Source of the DNA: Diprion similis
Taxonomy: Eukaryota; Arthropoda; Insecta; Hymenoptera; Diprionidae
Assembly: GCF_021155765.1 (NCBI RefSeq)
Contig: NC_060117.1
Span: 1-64,000 of the forward strand
Length of the DNA: 64,000 nt
Direction: 5' to 3'
The notes under the pieces were generated by a model. That model ran no database searches. It saw only the letters and a list, made by a program, of their open reading frames with translations, and was not told the DNA's origin. Positions within the stretch are counted from its first letter, which is position 1; every line of letters starts with the position of its first letter. The position numbers and the translations under genes were made by a program. Below, piece after piece: positions 20,245-32,298 of this stretch.

Positions 20245-22196
20245 CTCTAGAGCGTCGGAAATTTTCAAAGTTTTTTTCGAAATTTTCGTCACGGGGAGAA
20301 GTGTTTTCTAGGCGTTTTAGGCGATTCTGAGACGACCCAGGGTAACTTTCGAAGACGTTTTTTTCATTTTTGTACCTGTTCCAAAAATTTCAAAATATCA
20401 GTGAAAAAATCTGAGAAAATTCTGAAAAATTGGGCAAGCTGTCGCGGTCAAAAAACTTGATATCAAGTACCCCTGAAAAGTGTACGGTTTTGGAACTATA
20501 GATGTGCATTGTGGTTTCGGGGAGCCGAACCCTTCCTAACCTCTCGGCCGCCGTAGAATCCGGAAGCCGAACTTATTCCAACCTTCCGGGTGCCGCGACC
20601 ACCTTTCGCGTTGTTCGTACCCCCGTGTGTGTTGTGGTTTCGGGGAGCCGAACCCTTCCTAACCTCTCGGCCGCCGTAGAATCCGGAAGCCGAACTTATT
20701 CCAACCTTCCGGGTGCCGCGACCACCTTTCGCGTTGTTCGTACCCTCGTGTGTGTTGTGGTTTCGGGAAGCCGAACCCTTTCTCACCTTCCGGCCGCCGC
20801 AGAATCCGGAAGCCGAACATATTCCAACCGTCCGGAATCCAATGTCTCGGAGGGCCGAACTTGTCCTAACTTTTCTGAAATCGATCCGATTGACTTGAAA
20901 TTTGAATTACCGCGGGTCCCCGCTGGATTATGGCCATCTAAACGCGATGGTGGTGTCGAATCGGAAGTCGGTCGCCGGGAAAGCGGAAACGCCGGCTGTA
21001 AAATCCGAACCGTGAGATTTAGCGACATGCTTCCAAGGAGGTTTTTTCACCGCGATGACCGCTCTGGTCCCCTGGAATTTTTTCGGAATTTTCCGGGGCG
21101 ATTTTGAAGTTTTTGAGTTGGGCGGTGGAATTAGGAAGAAAAAAAAAAAAAAGTTCCCGCGAAATAGGTACAGATCGGCTCAGAATCGTTCGAAACGCGT
21201 AGAAAACAAGTCTCTGGGTAACATTTTTTTTTTGAAAATTTGAAAAATTTCAAAGTTTTTGGGGTTGTGCGTTCAAAAAAAAAAAAAAAAGTTCCCGCGA
21301 GATAGGTACAGATCGGCTCAGAATCGTTCGAAACGCGTAGAAAACAAGTCTCTGAGTAACATTTTTTTTTTTCAAAATTCGAAAAATTTCAAAGTTTTTG
21401 GGGTTGTGCGTTCAAAAAAAAAAAAAAAAGTTCCCGCGAAATAGGTACAGATCGGCTCAGAATCGTTTGAAACGCCTAAAAAACAAGTTTCTGTGTGACG
21501 AAAATTTCGAAAAAAAACTTAGAAAATTTCCGTTGTTTCCGACATAGGTTAGGTTAGGTGCGAAATAATTTTCAAAAATTCATATCTCCTGAACCGTTCT
21601 ACGGAGAGGGTTCGTTGAGGGCTCGTTTTGTTCGATAAATCAAGCTCTACCAAGTTCATGTCTGGACCAATTAGGTCCAGCGACGGTTCCCCCCCCACGC
21701 CCCCCGCGGGGGGGGTTTTGAGGGGGGGTGTCAGTCTGACATCGGAAACGGGTGCGCAGAACTTTTATGCGTCCGACCATCACTTTTTGAGTTGGGTCGG
21801 GTCAGGTTAGGTGGGTGATATTTTTCGAAAAACGCCTATCTTTTGAACCAAGCTACGGAGAGGGTTGGTTAGGGGCTCATTTTTTTCGATAAATCAAGGG
21901 CTGAAAAGTTCATGCCAGGACCAAATAGGTCCAGCAACCGTTCCCCCCCCCACCCCCCCCGGGGGGGGTCAAATGGGGGAGGGGGGAGGGGGCCGTGGGG
22001 GACATAACGGGCGGGGGGATCCTGCACCCGACCCACCCACCCCCCCTCGCCCCCCCCCCATTTTTGCCCCCCCCCCCCCCTCAAAATCTCAAAAACGGCC
22101 CGGTAGATTTTGGAATAATTAGCGGCATTGGAAAGAGCGGAAAAAATCCGAAAAAGTTCACTCAAAAACCGGAAGTCGACCGGTGGTCACGGCTAT
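20245..22196. repeat. Subtelomeric unit 7
   Basis: Partner of unit 1. The visible difference is one extra C in the C run near 21943-21960, which changes the fortuitous frames there. Confidence 0.92.
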
Positions 22197-22417
22197 AACC
22201 TAACCTAACCTAACCTAACCTAACCTAACCTAACCTAACCTAACCTAACCTAACCTAACCTAACCTAACCTAACCTAACCTAACCTAACCTAACCTAACC
22301 TAACCTAACCTAACCTAACCTAACCTAACCTAACCTAACCTAACCTAACCTAACCTAACCTAACCTAACCTAACCTAACCTAACCTAACCCAACCTAACC
22401 TAACCTAACTTAACCTA
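22197..22417. repeat. Internal telomeric array between units 7 and 8 (221 bp)
   Basis: (CCTAA)n with CCCAA and CTTAA variants at the right end; same length as the array between units 1 and 2. Confidence 0.93.
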
Positions 22418-24367
22418 CTCTAGAGCGTCGGAAATTTTCAAAGTTTTTTTCGAAATTTTCGTCACGGGGAGAAGTGTTTTCTAGGCGTTTTAGGCGATTC
22501 TGAGACGACCCAGGGTAACTTTCGAAGACGTTTTTTTCATTTTTGTACCTGTTCCAAAAATTTCAAAATATCAGTGAAAAAATCTGAGAAAATTCTGAAA
22601 AATTGGGCAAGCTGTCGCGGTCAAAAAACTTGATATCAAGTACCCCTGAAAAGTGTACGGTTTTGGAACTATAGATGTGCATTGTGGTTTCGGGGAGCCG
22701 AACCCTTCCTAACCTCTCGGCCGCCGTAGAATCCGGAAGCCGAACTTATTCCAACCTTCCGGGTGCCGCGACCACCTTTCGCGTTGTTCGTACCCCCGTG
22801 TGTGTTGTGGTTTCGGGGGGCCGAACCCTTCCTAACCTCTCGGCCGCCGTAGAATCCGGAAGCCGAACTTATTCCAACCTTCCGGGTGCCGCGACCACCT
22901 TTCGCGTTGTTCGTACCCTCGTGTGTGTTGTGGTTTCGGGAAGCCGAACCCTTTCTCACCTTCCGGCCGCCGCAGAATCCGGAAGCCGAACATATTCCAA
23001 CCGTCCGGAATCCAATGTCTCGGAGGGCCGAACTTGTCCTAACTTTTCTGAAATCGATCCGATTGACTTGAAATTTGAATTACCGCGGGTCCCCGCTGGA
23101 TTATGGCCATCTAAACGCGATGGTGGTGTCGAATCGGAAGTCGGTCGCCGGGAAAGCGGAAACGCCGGCTGTAAAATCCGAACCGTGAGATTTAGCGACA
23201 TGCTTCCAAGGAGGTTTTTTCACCGCGATGACCGCTCTGGTCCCCTGGAATTTTTTCGGAATTTTCCGGGGCGATTTTGAAGTTTTTGAGTTGGGCGGTG
23301 GAATTAGGAAGAAAAAAAAAAAAAAGTTCCCGCGAAATAGGTACAGATCGGCTCAGAATCGTTCGAAACGCGTAGAAAACAAGTCTCTGGGTAACATTTT
23401 TTTTTTGAAAATTTGAAAAATTTCAAAGTTTTTGGGGTTGTGCGTTCAAAAAAAAAAAAAAAAGTTCCCGCGAGATAGGTACAGATCGGCTCAGAATCGT
23501 TCGAAACGCGTAGAAAACAAGTCTCTGAGTAACATTTTTTTTTTTCAAAATTCGAAAAATTTCAAAGTTTTTGGGGTTGTGCGTTCAAAAAAAAAAAAAA
23601 AAGTTCCCGCGAAATAGGTACAGATCGGCTCAGAATCGTTTGAAACGCCTAAAAAACAAGTTTCTGTGTGACGAAAATTTCGAAAAAAAACTTAGAAAAT
23701 TTCCGTTGTTTCCGACATAGGTTAGGTTAGGTGCGAAATAATTTTCAAAAATTCATATCTCCTGAACCGTTCTACGGAGAGGGTTCGTTGAGGGCTCGTT
23801 TTGTTCGATAAATCAAGCTCTACCAAGTTCATGTCTGGACCAATTAGGTCCAGCGACGGTTCCCCCCCCACGCCCCCCGCGGGGGGGGTTTTGAGGGGGG
23901 GTGTCAGTCTGACATCGGAAACGGGTGCGCAGAACTTTTATGCGTCCGACCATCACTTTTTGAGTTGGGTCGGGTCAGGTTAGGTGGGTGATATTTTTCG
24001 AAAAACGCCTATCTTTTGAACCAAGCTACGGAGAGGGTTGGTTAGGGGCTCATTTTTTTCGATAAATCAAGGGCTGAAAAGTTCATGCCAGGACCAAATA
24101 GGTCCAGCAACCGTTCCCCCCCCACCCCCCCCGGGGGGGGTCAAATGGGGGAGGGGGGAGGGGGCCGTGGGGGACATAACGGGCGGGGGGATCCTGCACC
24201 CGACCCACCCACCCCCCCTCGCCCCCCCCCCATTTTTGCCCCCCCCCCCCCTCAAAATCTCAAAAACGGCCCGGTAGATTTTGGAATAATTAGCGGCATT
24301 GGAAAGAGCGGAAAAAATCCGAAAAAGTTCACTCAAAAACCGGAAGTCGACCGGTGGTCACGGCTAT
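22418..24367. repeat. Subtelomeric unit 8
   Basis: Partner of unit 2, same length and same diagnostic G near 22815. Confidence 0.92.
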
Positions 24368-24478
24368 AACCTAACCTAACCTAACCTAACCTAACCTAAC
24401 CTAACCTAACCTAACCTAACCTAACCTAACCTAACCTAACCTAACCTAACCCAACCTAACCTAACCTAACTTAACCTA
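24368..24478. repeat. Internal telomeric array between units 8 and 9 (111 bp)
   Basis: Same length and variants as the array between units 2 and 3. Confidence 0.92.
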
Positions 24479-26430
24479 CTCTAGAGCGTCGGAAATTTTC
24501 AAAGTTTTTTTCGAAATTTTCGTCACGGGGAGAAGTGTTTTCTAGGCGTTTTAGGCGATTCTGAGACGACCCAGGGTAACTTTCGAAGACGTTTTTTTCA
24601 TTTTTGTACCTGTTCCAAAAATTTCAAAATATCAGTGAAAAAATCTGAGAAAATTCTGAAAAATTGGGCAAGCTGTCGCGGTCAAAAAACTTGATATCAA
24701 GTACCCCTGAAAAGTGTACGGTTTTGGAACTATAGATGTGCATTGTGGTTTCGGGGAGCCGAACCCTTCCTAACCTCTCGGCCGCCGTAGAATCCGGAAG
24801 CCGAACTTATTCCAACCTTCCGGGTGCCGCGACCACCTTTCGCGTTGTTCGTACCCCCGTGTGTGTTGTGGTTTCGGGGAGCCGAACCCTTCCTAACCTC
24901 TCGGCCGCCGTAGAATCCGGAAGCCGAACTTATTCCAACCTTCCGGGTGCCGCGACCACCTTTCGCGTTGTTCGTACCCTCGTGTGTGTTGTGGTTTCGG
25001 GAAGCCGAACCCTTTCTCACCTTCCGGCCGCCGCAGAATCCGGAAGCCGAACATATTCCAACCGTCCGGAATCCAATGTCTCGGAGGGCCGAACTTGTCC
25101 TAACTTTTCTGAAATCGATCCGATTGACTTGAAATTTGAATTACCGCGGGTCCCCGCTGGATTATGGCCATCTAAACGCGATGGTGGTGTCGAATCGGAA
25201 GTCGGTCGCCGGGAAAGCGGAAACGCCGGCTGTAAAATCCGAACCGTGAGATTTAGCGACATGCTTCCAAGGAGGTTTTTTCACCGCGATGACCGCTCTG
25301 GTCCCCTGGAATTTTTTCGGAATTTTCCGGGGCGATTTTGAAGTTTTTGAGTTGGGCGGTGGAATTAGGAAGAAAAAAAAAAAAAAGTTCCCGCGAAATA
25401 GGTACAGATCGGCTCAGAATCGTTCGAAACGCGTAGAAAACAAGTCTCTGGGTAACATTTTTTTTTTGAAAATTTGAAAAATTTCAAAGTTTTTGGGGTT
25501 GTGCGTTCAAAAAAAAAAAAAAAAGTTCCCGCGAGATAGGTACAGATCGGCTCAGAATCGTTCGAAACGCGTAGAAAACAAGTCTCTGAGTAACATTTTT
25601 TTTTTTCAAAATTCGAAAAATTTCAAAGTTTTTGGGGTTGTGCGTTCAAAAAAAAAAAAAAAAGTTCCCGCGAAATAGGTACAGATCGGCTCAGAATCGT
25701 TTGAAACGCCTAAAAAACAAGTTTCTGTGTGACGAAAATTTCGAAAAAAAACTTAGAAAATTTCCGTTGTTTCCGACATAGGTTAGGTTAGGTGCGAAAT
25801 AATTTTCAAAAATTCATATCTCCTGAACCGTTCTACGGAGAGGGTTCGTTGAGGGCTCGTTTTGTTCGATAAATCAAGCTCTACCAAGTTCATGTCTGGA
25901 CCAATTAGGTCCAGCGACGGTTCCCCCCCCACGCCCCCCGCGGGGGGGGTTTTGAGGGGGGGTGTCAGTCTGACATCGGAAACGGGTGCGCAGAACTTTT
26001 ATGCGTCCGACCATCACTTTTTGAGTTGGGTCGGGTCAGGTTAGGTGGGTGATATTTTTCGAAAAACGCCTATCTTTTGAACCAAGCTACGGAGAGGGTT
26101 GGTTAGGGGCTCATTTTTTTCGATAAATCAAGGGCTGAAAAGTTCATGCCAGGACCAAATAGGTCCAGCAACCGTTCCCCCCCCCACCCCCCCCGGGGGG
26201 GGTCAAATGGGGGAGGGGGGAGGGGGCCGTGGGGGACATAACGGGCGGGGGGATCCTGCACCCGACCCACCCACCCCCCCTCGCCCCCCCCCCATTTTTG
26301 CCCCCCCCCCCCCCTCAAAATCTCAAAAACGGCCCGGTAGATTTTGGAATAATTAGCGGCATTGGAAAGAGCGGAAAAAATCCGAAAAAGTTCACTCAAA
26401 AACCGGAAGTCGACCGGTGGTCACGGCTAT
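24479..26430. repeat. Subtelomeric unit 9
   Basis: Partner of unit 3, with one extra C in the C run near 26177-26190. Confidence 0.92.
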
Positions 26431-26591
26431 AACCTAACCTAACCTAACCTAACCTAACCTAACCTAACCTAACCTAACCTAACCTAACCTAACCTAACCT
26501 AACCTAACCTAACCTAACCTAACCTAACCTAACCTAACCTAACCTAACCTAACCTAACCTAACCTAACCTAACCTAACCTAACCTAACCTA
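26431..26591. repeat. Internal telomeric array between units 9 and 10 (161 bp)
   Basis: Uniform (CCTAA)n, same length as the array between units 3 and 4. Confidence 0.92.
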
Positions 26592-28540
26592 CTCTGGAGC
26601 GTCGGAAATTTTCAAAGTTTTTTTCGAAATTTTCGTCACGGGGAGAAGTGTTTTCTAGGCGTTTCGGGCCATTCTGAGACGACCCAGGGTAACTTTCGAA
26701 GACGTTTTTTTTATTTTTGTACCTGTTCCAAAAATTTCAAAATATCAGTGAAAAAATCTGAGAAAATTCTGAAAAATTGTGCAAGCTGTCGCGGTCAAAA
26801 AACTTGATATCAAGTACCCCCGAAAAGTGTACGGTTTTGGAACTATAGATGTGCATTGTGGTTTCGGGGAGCCGAACCCTTCCTAACCTCTCGGCCGCCG
26901 TAGAATCCGGAAGCCGAACTTATTCCAACCTTCCGGGATCCGCGACCACCTTTCGCGTTGTTCGTACCCCCGTGTGTGTTGTGGTTTCGGGGAGCCGAAC
27001 CCTTCCTAACCTCTCGGCCGCCGTAGAATCCGGAAGCCGAACTTATTCCAACCTTCCGGGTGCCGCGACCACCTTTCGCGTTGTTCGTACCCCCGTGTGT
27101 GTTGTGGTTTCGGGGAGCCGAACCCTTCCTAACCTCTCGGCCGCCGTAGAATCCGGAAGCCGAACATATTCCAACCGTCCGGAATCCAATGTCTCGGAGG
27201 GCCGAACTTGTCCTAACTTTTCTGAAATCGATCCGATCGACTTGAAATTTGAATTACCGCGGGTCCCCGCTTGATTATGGCCATCTGAACGCGATGGTGG
27301 TGTCGAATCGGAAGTCGGTCGCCGGGAAAGCGGAAACGCCGGCTGTAAAATCCGAACCGTGAGATTTAGCGACATGCTTCTGAGGAGGTTTTTTCACCGC
27401 GATGACCGCACTGGTTCACTGGAATTTTTTCGGAATTTTCCGGGGCGATTTTGAAGTTTTTGAGTTGGGCGGTGGAATTAGGAAAAAAAAAAAAAAAAGT
27501 TCCCGACAAATAGGTACCGATCGGCTCAGAATCGTCCAAAACGCCCAGAAAACAAGTCTCTGGGTGACTAATTTTTTTTCGAAATTCGATAAATTTCAAA
27601 GTTTTTTGGGTCGTGCGTTCAAAAAAAAAAAAAAAAAGTACCCGCCAAATAGGTACAGATCGGCTCAGAATCGTTCGAAACGCGTAGAAAACAAGTCTCT
27701 GGGTAACATTTTTTTTTTTCAAAATTCGAAAAATTTCAAAGTTTTTGGGGTTGTGCGTTCAAAAAAAAAAAAAAAAGTTCCCGCGAAATAGGTACAGATC
27801 GGCTCAGAATCGTTTGAAACGCCTAAAAAACAAGTTTCTGTGTGACGAAAATTTCGAAAAAAAACTTAGAAAATTTCCGTTGTTTCCGACATAGGTTAGG
27901 TTAGGTGCAAAATAATTTTCAAAAATTCATATCTCCTGAACCGTTCTACGGAGAGGGTTCGTTGAGGGCTCGTTTTGTTCGATAAATCAAGCTCTACCAA
28001 GTTCATGTCTGGACCAATTAGGTCCAGCGACGGTTCCCCCCCCACGCCCCCCGCGGGGGGGGTTTTGAGGGGGGGTGTCAGTCTGACATCGGAAACGGGT
28101 GCGCAGAACTTTTATGCGTCCGACCATCACTTTTTGAGTTGGGTCGGGTCAGGTTAGGTGGGTGATATTTTTCGAAAAACGCCTATCTTTTGAACCAAGC
28201 TACGGAGAGGGTTGGTTAGGGGCTCATTTTTTTCGATAAATCAAGGGCTGAAAAGTTCATGCCAGGACCAAATAGGTCCAGCAACCGTTCCCCCCCCACC
28301 CCCCCCGGGGGGGGTCAAATGGGGGAGGGGGGAGGGGGCCGTGGGGGACATAACGGGCGGGGGGATCCTGCACCCGACCCACCCACCCCCCCTCGCCCCC
28401 CCCCCATTTTTGCCCCCCCCCCCCTCAAAATCTCAAAAACGGCCCGATAGATTTTGGAATAAATAGCGGCATCGGAAAGAGCGGAAAAAATCCGAAAAAG
28501 TTCACTCAAAAACCGAAAGTCCACCGATGGCAACGGCTAT
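26592..28540. repeat. Subtelomeric unit 10 (divergent subtype, innermost)
   Basis: Partner of unit 4 with the same subtype substitutions. A C run near 28410-28423 is slightly shorter than in unit 4. It is the last intact unit before the satellite. Confidence 0.92.
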
Positions 28541-28643
28541 AACCTAACCTAACCTAACCTAACCTAACCTAACCTAACCTAACCTAACCTAACCTAACCT
28601 AACCTAACCTAACCTAACCTAACCTAACCTAACCTAACCTAAC
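28541..28643. repeat. Innermost telomeric array, grading into satellite
   Basis: About 100 bp of (CCTAA)n that passes without a break into CCTGACC-type repeats. Confidence 0.9.
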
Positions 28644-30256
28644 CTGACCTAACCTGACCAAACCTGACCAAACCTGACCCAAACCTGACCCAAACCTGAC
28701 CCAAACCTGACCAAACCTGACCCAAACCTGACCCAAACCTGACCCAAACCTGACCCAAACCTGACCAAACCTGACCCAAACCTGACCCAAACCTGACCCA
28801 AACCTGACCCAAACCTGACCCAAACCTGACCCAAACCTGACCCAAACCTGACCCAAACCTGACCGAAACCTGACCTAAACCTGACCCAAACCTGACCCAA
28901 ACCTGACCCAAACCTGACCGAAACCTGACCTAAACCTGACCTAAACCTGACCGAAACCTGACCTAAACCTGACCTAAACCTGACCTAAACCTGACCTAAA
29001 CCTGACCTAAACCTGACCTAAACCTGACCTAAACCTGACCTAAACCTGACCTAAACCTGACCTAAACCTGACCTAAACCTGACCTAAACCTGACCTAAAC
29101 CTGACCTAAACCTGACCTAAACCTGACCTAAACCTGACCTAAACCTGACCTAAACCTGACCTAAACCTGACCTAAACCTGACCTAAACCTGACCTAAACC
29201 TGACCTAAACCTGACCTAAACCTGACCTAAACCTGACCTAAACCTGACCTAAACCTGACCTAAACCTGACCTAAACCTGACCTAAACCTGACCTAAACCT
29301 GACCTAAACCTGACCTAAACCTGACCTAAACCTGACCTAAACCTGACCTAAACCTGACCTAAACCTGACCTAAACCTGACCTAAACCTGACCTAAACCTG
29401 ACCTAAACCTGACCTAAACCTGACCTAAACCTGACCTAAACCTGACCTAAACCTGACCTAAACCTGACCTAAACCTGACCTAAACCTGACCTAAACCTGA
29501 CCTAAACCTGACCTAAACCTGACCTAAACCTGACCTAAACCTGACCTAAACCTGACCTAAACCTGACCTAAACCTGACCTAAACCTGACCTAAACCTGAC
29601 CTAAACCTGACCTAAACCTGACCTAAACCTGACCTAAACCTGACCTAAACCTGACCTAAACCTGACCTAAACCTGACCTAAACCTGACCTAAACCTGACC
29701 TAAACCTGACCTAAACCTGACCTAAACCTGACCTAAACCTGACCTAAACCTGACCTAAACCTGACCTAAACCTGACCTAAACCTGACCTAAACCTGACCT
29801 AAACCTGACCAAACCTGACCCAAACCTGACCCAAACCTGACCCAAACCTGACCCAAACCTGACCAAACCTGACCCAAACCTGACCGAAACCTGACCCAAA
29901 CCTGACCAAACCTGACCCAAACCTGACCCAAACCTGACCCAAACCTGACCCAAACCTGACCAAACCTGACCCAAACCTGACCCAAACCTGACCCAAACCT
30001 GACCCAAACCTGACCAAACCTGACCCAAACCTGACCCAAACCTGACCCAAACCTGACCCAAACCTGACCCAAACCTGACCCAAACCTGACCCAAACCTGA
30101 CCGAAACCTGACCTAAACCTGACCTAAACCTGACCTAAACCTGACCCAAACCTGACCTAAACCTGACCTAAACCTGACCTAAACCTGACCTAAACCTGAC
30201 CCAAACCTGACCCAAACCTGACCTAAACCTGACCGAAACCTGACCTAAACCTGACC
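28644..30256. repeat. 11-bp telomere-like satellite (CCTGACCTAAA)n
   Basis: About 1.6 kb. The core (about 28940-29800) is a near-perfect 11-mer CCTGACCTAAA. Both margins (28660-28900 and 29808-30090) are dominated by CCTGACCCAAA with occasional CCTGACCAAA (10-mer) and CCTGACCGAAA. The 11-mer equals two CCTAA pentamers with one A-to-G change and one added A, so it is probably a degenerate telomeric dimer that amplified. Gly/Gln/Val/Arg frames on the minus strand result only from the repeat period. Confidence 0.95.
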
Positions 30257-30688
30257 GGCGATAGAATTCGTCAACCGAAGGTGATAACTCTCTCCGGTTA
30301 TTAAAACTGATGTGATTGTGATTTCACTCGGACTATCCTGAATGATATCCATCTCTGGGCTGCGACTTTCTCGGGAAAGCTATCATGATTTTAACCTCAT
30401 GATGCCATTGTTCCGGAAAAGCTCTCCTTATGCCAACTTTTGCCTGCCGTTAACATATTATTGTTTTTCGTACTTACATTCGTGTTGTGCCTCAACCACA
30501 GCTGGGTTGGTGGAGTCCCTGAACTCAATCCAACCTCCTGTGGGTCACTGTCGCGGATATCCGAACTTGTACTAAACACACGCGAGCCACGGTCTTCTCA
30601 GCCGTTTTTTGCACTCACCTGTGTGTTAGCGTTTCGGAAAGCAGAACTCACTATACACATTCAAGTTGTCTCTATTCCGACTGTTGTA
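30257..30688. repeat. Decayed subtelomeric sequence left of the MITE
   Basis: No gene seen. At about 30605-30660 the sequence CCTGTGTGTTAGCGTTTCGGAAAGCAGAACTCAC resembles the 123-bp subrepeat of the units (…GTGTGTGTTGTGGTTTCGGGAAGCCGAACC…) with many changes, so this looks like the remains of an older unit. The alignment was by eye. Confidence 0.5.
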
Positions 30689-31539
30689 CAGTAAAGTTCA
30701 TCGATGCATGCACTGTGGCTAACTTTATTTTTTCAACTTTTGTTTCTTTTCTGCACGTATTTTATGTGTCCATGGCCGGTGAAACAGTCGACAGGAGAAG
30801 TGGGAGAAACCACGACGACAGCCTCTCGGCGCTGTCATCCATATAACCTCTAAGATCGCGAGGGCACGAATATTCTCTTTCACAAAGTGCATAAGCCGTC
30901 AATTTAAGTATAAATATGTTAGAGATAAACATAGTGAGTTGGCATGACTGAAGGATAGTGAGTTGGCATGACTGAAGGATAGTGAGTTGGCATGATTGAA
31001 GGATAGTGAGTTGGCATGACTGAAGGATAGTGAGTTGGCAGCACTGAAAAAGAGCGTTAGTTGGAAGAGAGAAAAAAAGCGGAGAGTGTGTGAAGACCAG
31101 CAACGAGAACGGCGGCTTGCCGCGAAACAAGAAAAAGAGTAGAGACAAAGTACAACGAGTAACAGAGATCATAACGAAAGTGTAATAATATATTTAACCA
31201 TTGATAGAAATAAACGTAGTGTTCACCTGAAACAAAAAAAGTTCCTTCCCACATCCTCTAAATAAAGAAAACTTTGCTAACAAATATTTGATTTCATCAT
31301 ATTTGTATATTCGTCGAGTCTTAAATTGACGGCTTATGCACTTTGTAAAAGAGATTATTTGTGCCCTCGCGATCTTAGAGGTTATATGGATGACAGTGCC
31401 GAGAGGCTGTCGTCATGGTTTCTTCCATTTCTCCTGTACACTGTTTCACCGGCCATAGGCACATAAAATACGAGTAGAAAAGAAACAAAAGTTGAAAAAA
31501 TAAAGTTAGCCACAGTGCATGCATCGATGAACATTACTG
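30689..31539. mobile_element. MITE with 220-bp terminal inverted repeats (Tc1/mariner-type ends)
   Basis: Left arm 30689-30908 and right arm 31320-31539 are inverted copies with few mismatches. The ends read TA-CAGTAAAGTTCATCG and CGATGAACATTACTG-TA, giving a TA target duplication and CAGT termini like Tc1/mariner elements. The 411-bp interior holds no transposase; it holds a 24-bp tandem repeat and AT-rich sequence. It would move only with help in trans. The superfamily is inferred from TA and the termini alone. Confidence 0.82.
30931..31050. repeat. 24-bp tandem repeat inside the MITE, about 5 copies
   Basis: Unit ATAGTGAGTTGGCATGACTG followed by AAGG, about five copies. One copy has ATT for ACT and the last diverges into GCACTGAAAAAG. 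The repeats are contiguous with no spacers. Confidence 0.9.
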
Positions 31540-31997
31540 TACATATCCTCTGAGCCTTGCGTTCCGAGTAGGTGCTTTAAAGGACATTTCTTTACCACGG
31601 TGTCTGGATTTGTCTTTCGGGTGTTTTGAAACTCTTCAGGGCGATTTTGCATCGATACGCCTTCAGAGTGTCACTGTCGTGGGATGACCGAGCTTATTCT
31701 GACGTTTCCGGTGCCACGGTCACCTTTCGCGGTTTTCCTACTGTGACATATGCGGCGGAAAGCGAACCGATTCTGTCGTGACGACGCACCCGTCTGCCGG
31801 GCTCCTCGCTCCGAACTTGGTTGCTCACTACTCGTTCTTGCTTTTCCCCCACCCAACCAGCCGCACGCCGCGCGCTTACAGCGCCACGCGGGCACAGCGC
31901 AGGCGCTCAGAACTAACTGGTCCCAAGCGCTATTGTAGCGCAGCAGCGCTCCGCTTGGAGAGCTGCCAGACTAGAGTACCCGACGCTTGTCTCACCC
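31540..31997. repeat. Decayed subtelomeric sequence right of the MITE
   Basis: No gene seen. The part at about 31685-31745 (GAGCTTATTCTGACGTTTCC, then GGTGCCACGGTCACCTTTCGCG) is recognisably related to the subtelomeric 123-bp subrepeat (CGAACTTATTCCAACCTTCC, GGTGCCGCGACCACCTTTCGCG). It suggests that the MITE inserted into an older, decayed unit. Confidence 0.6.
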
Positions 31998-32298
31998 ATA
32001 GACTTATAAGATAGACTGAGCGCTCTTATGAGTCGCTTGAACCAAGGATATAAAGGACAGAGATATGTCGGGAGTATTTCTCGCTCTGTCTGGCGATATT
32101 AGTGGCGAGGACTGAATAGAGGAGAACGAGGAGAAATACGCATATGACAGGCGCAAAGCTGTTCCACTTCCACTGCTCCGTTGTCTCCCACCATGACGCC
32201 GATTGAAAAGAGAGAGCAGTACTCCCGGATATCTCTATCCTTTATATGTAAGCGTCAGTGTCTCTTATAGAAGCGCTTGGTCTATCTTATAAGTCTAT
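31998..32298. mobile_element. Short inverted-repeat element (MITE candidate)
   Basis: The ends are inverted copies: ATAGACTTATAAGATAGAC at the left and GTCTATCTTATAAGTCTAT at the right. Similarity continues inward for about 80 bp (AGGATATAAAGGACAGAGATA against TATCTCTATCCTTTATAT). TA at the outer edge may be a target duplication. No coding capacity. Confidence 0.7.

Noticed and set aside
28629-30094. Gly-Gln-Val-Trp-rich frames on the minus strand
   Set aside because: All three minus frames are open because the 11-bp satellite lacks stops in that direction; this is a repeat artefact.
30931-31050. 24-bp repeats as a possible CRISPR array
   Set aside because: The repeats are contiguous with no spacers and lie inside a eukaryotic MITE; there are no cas genes.
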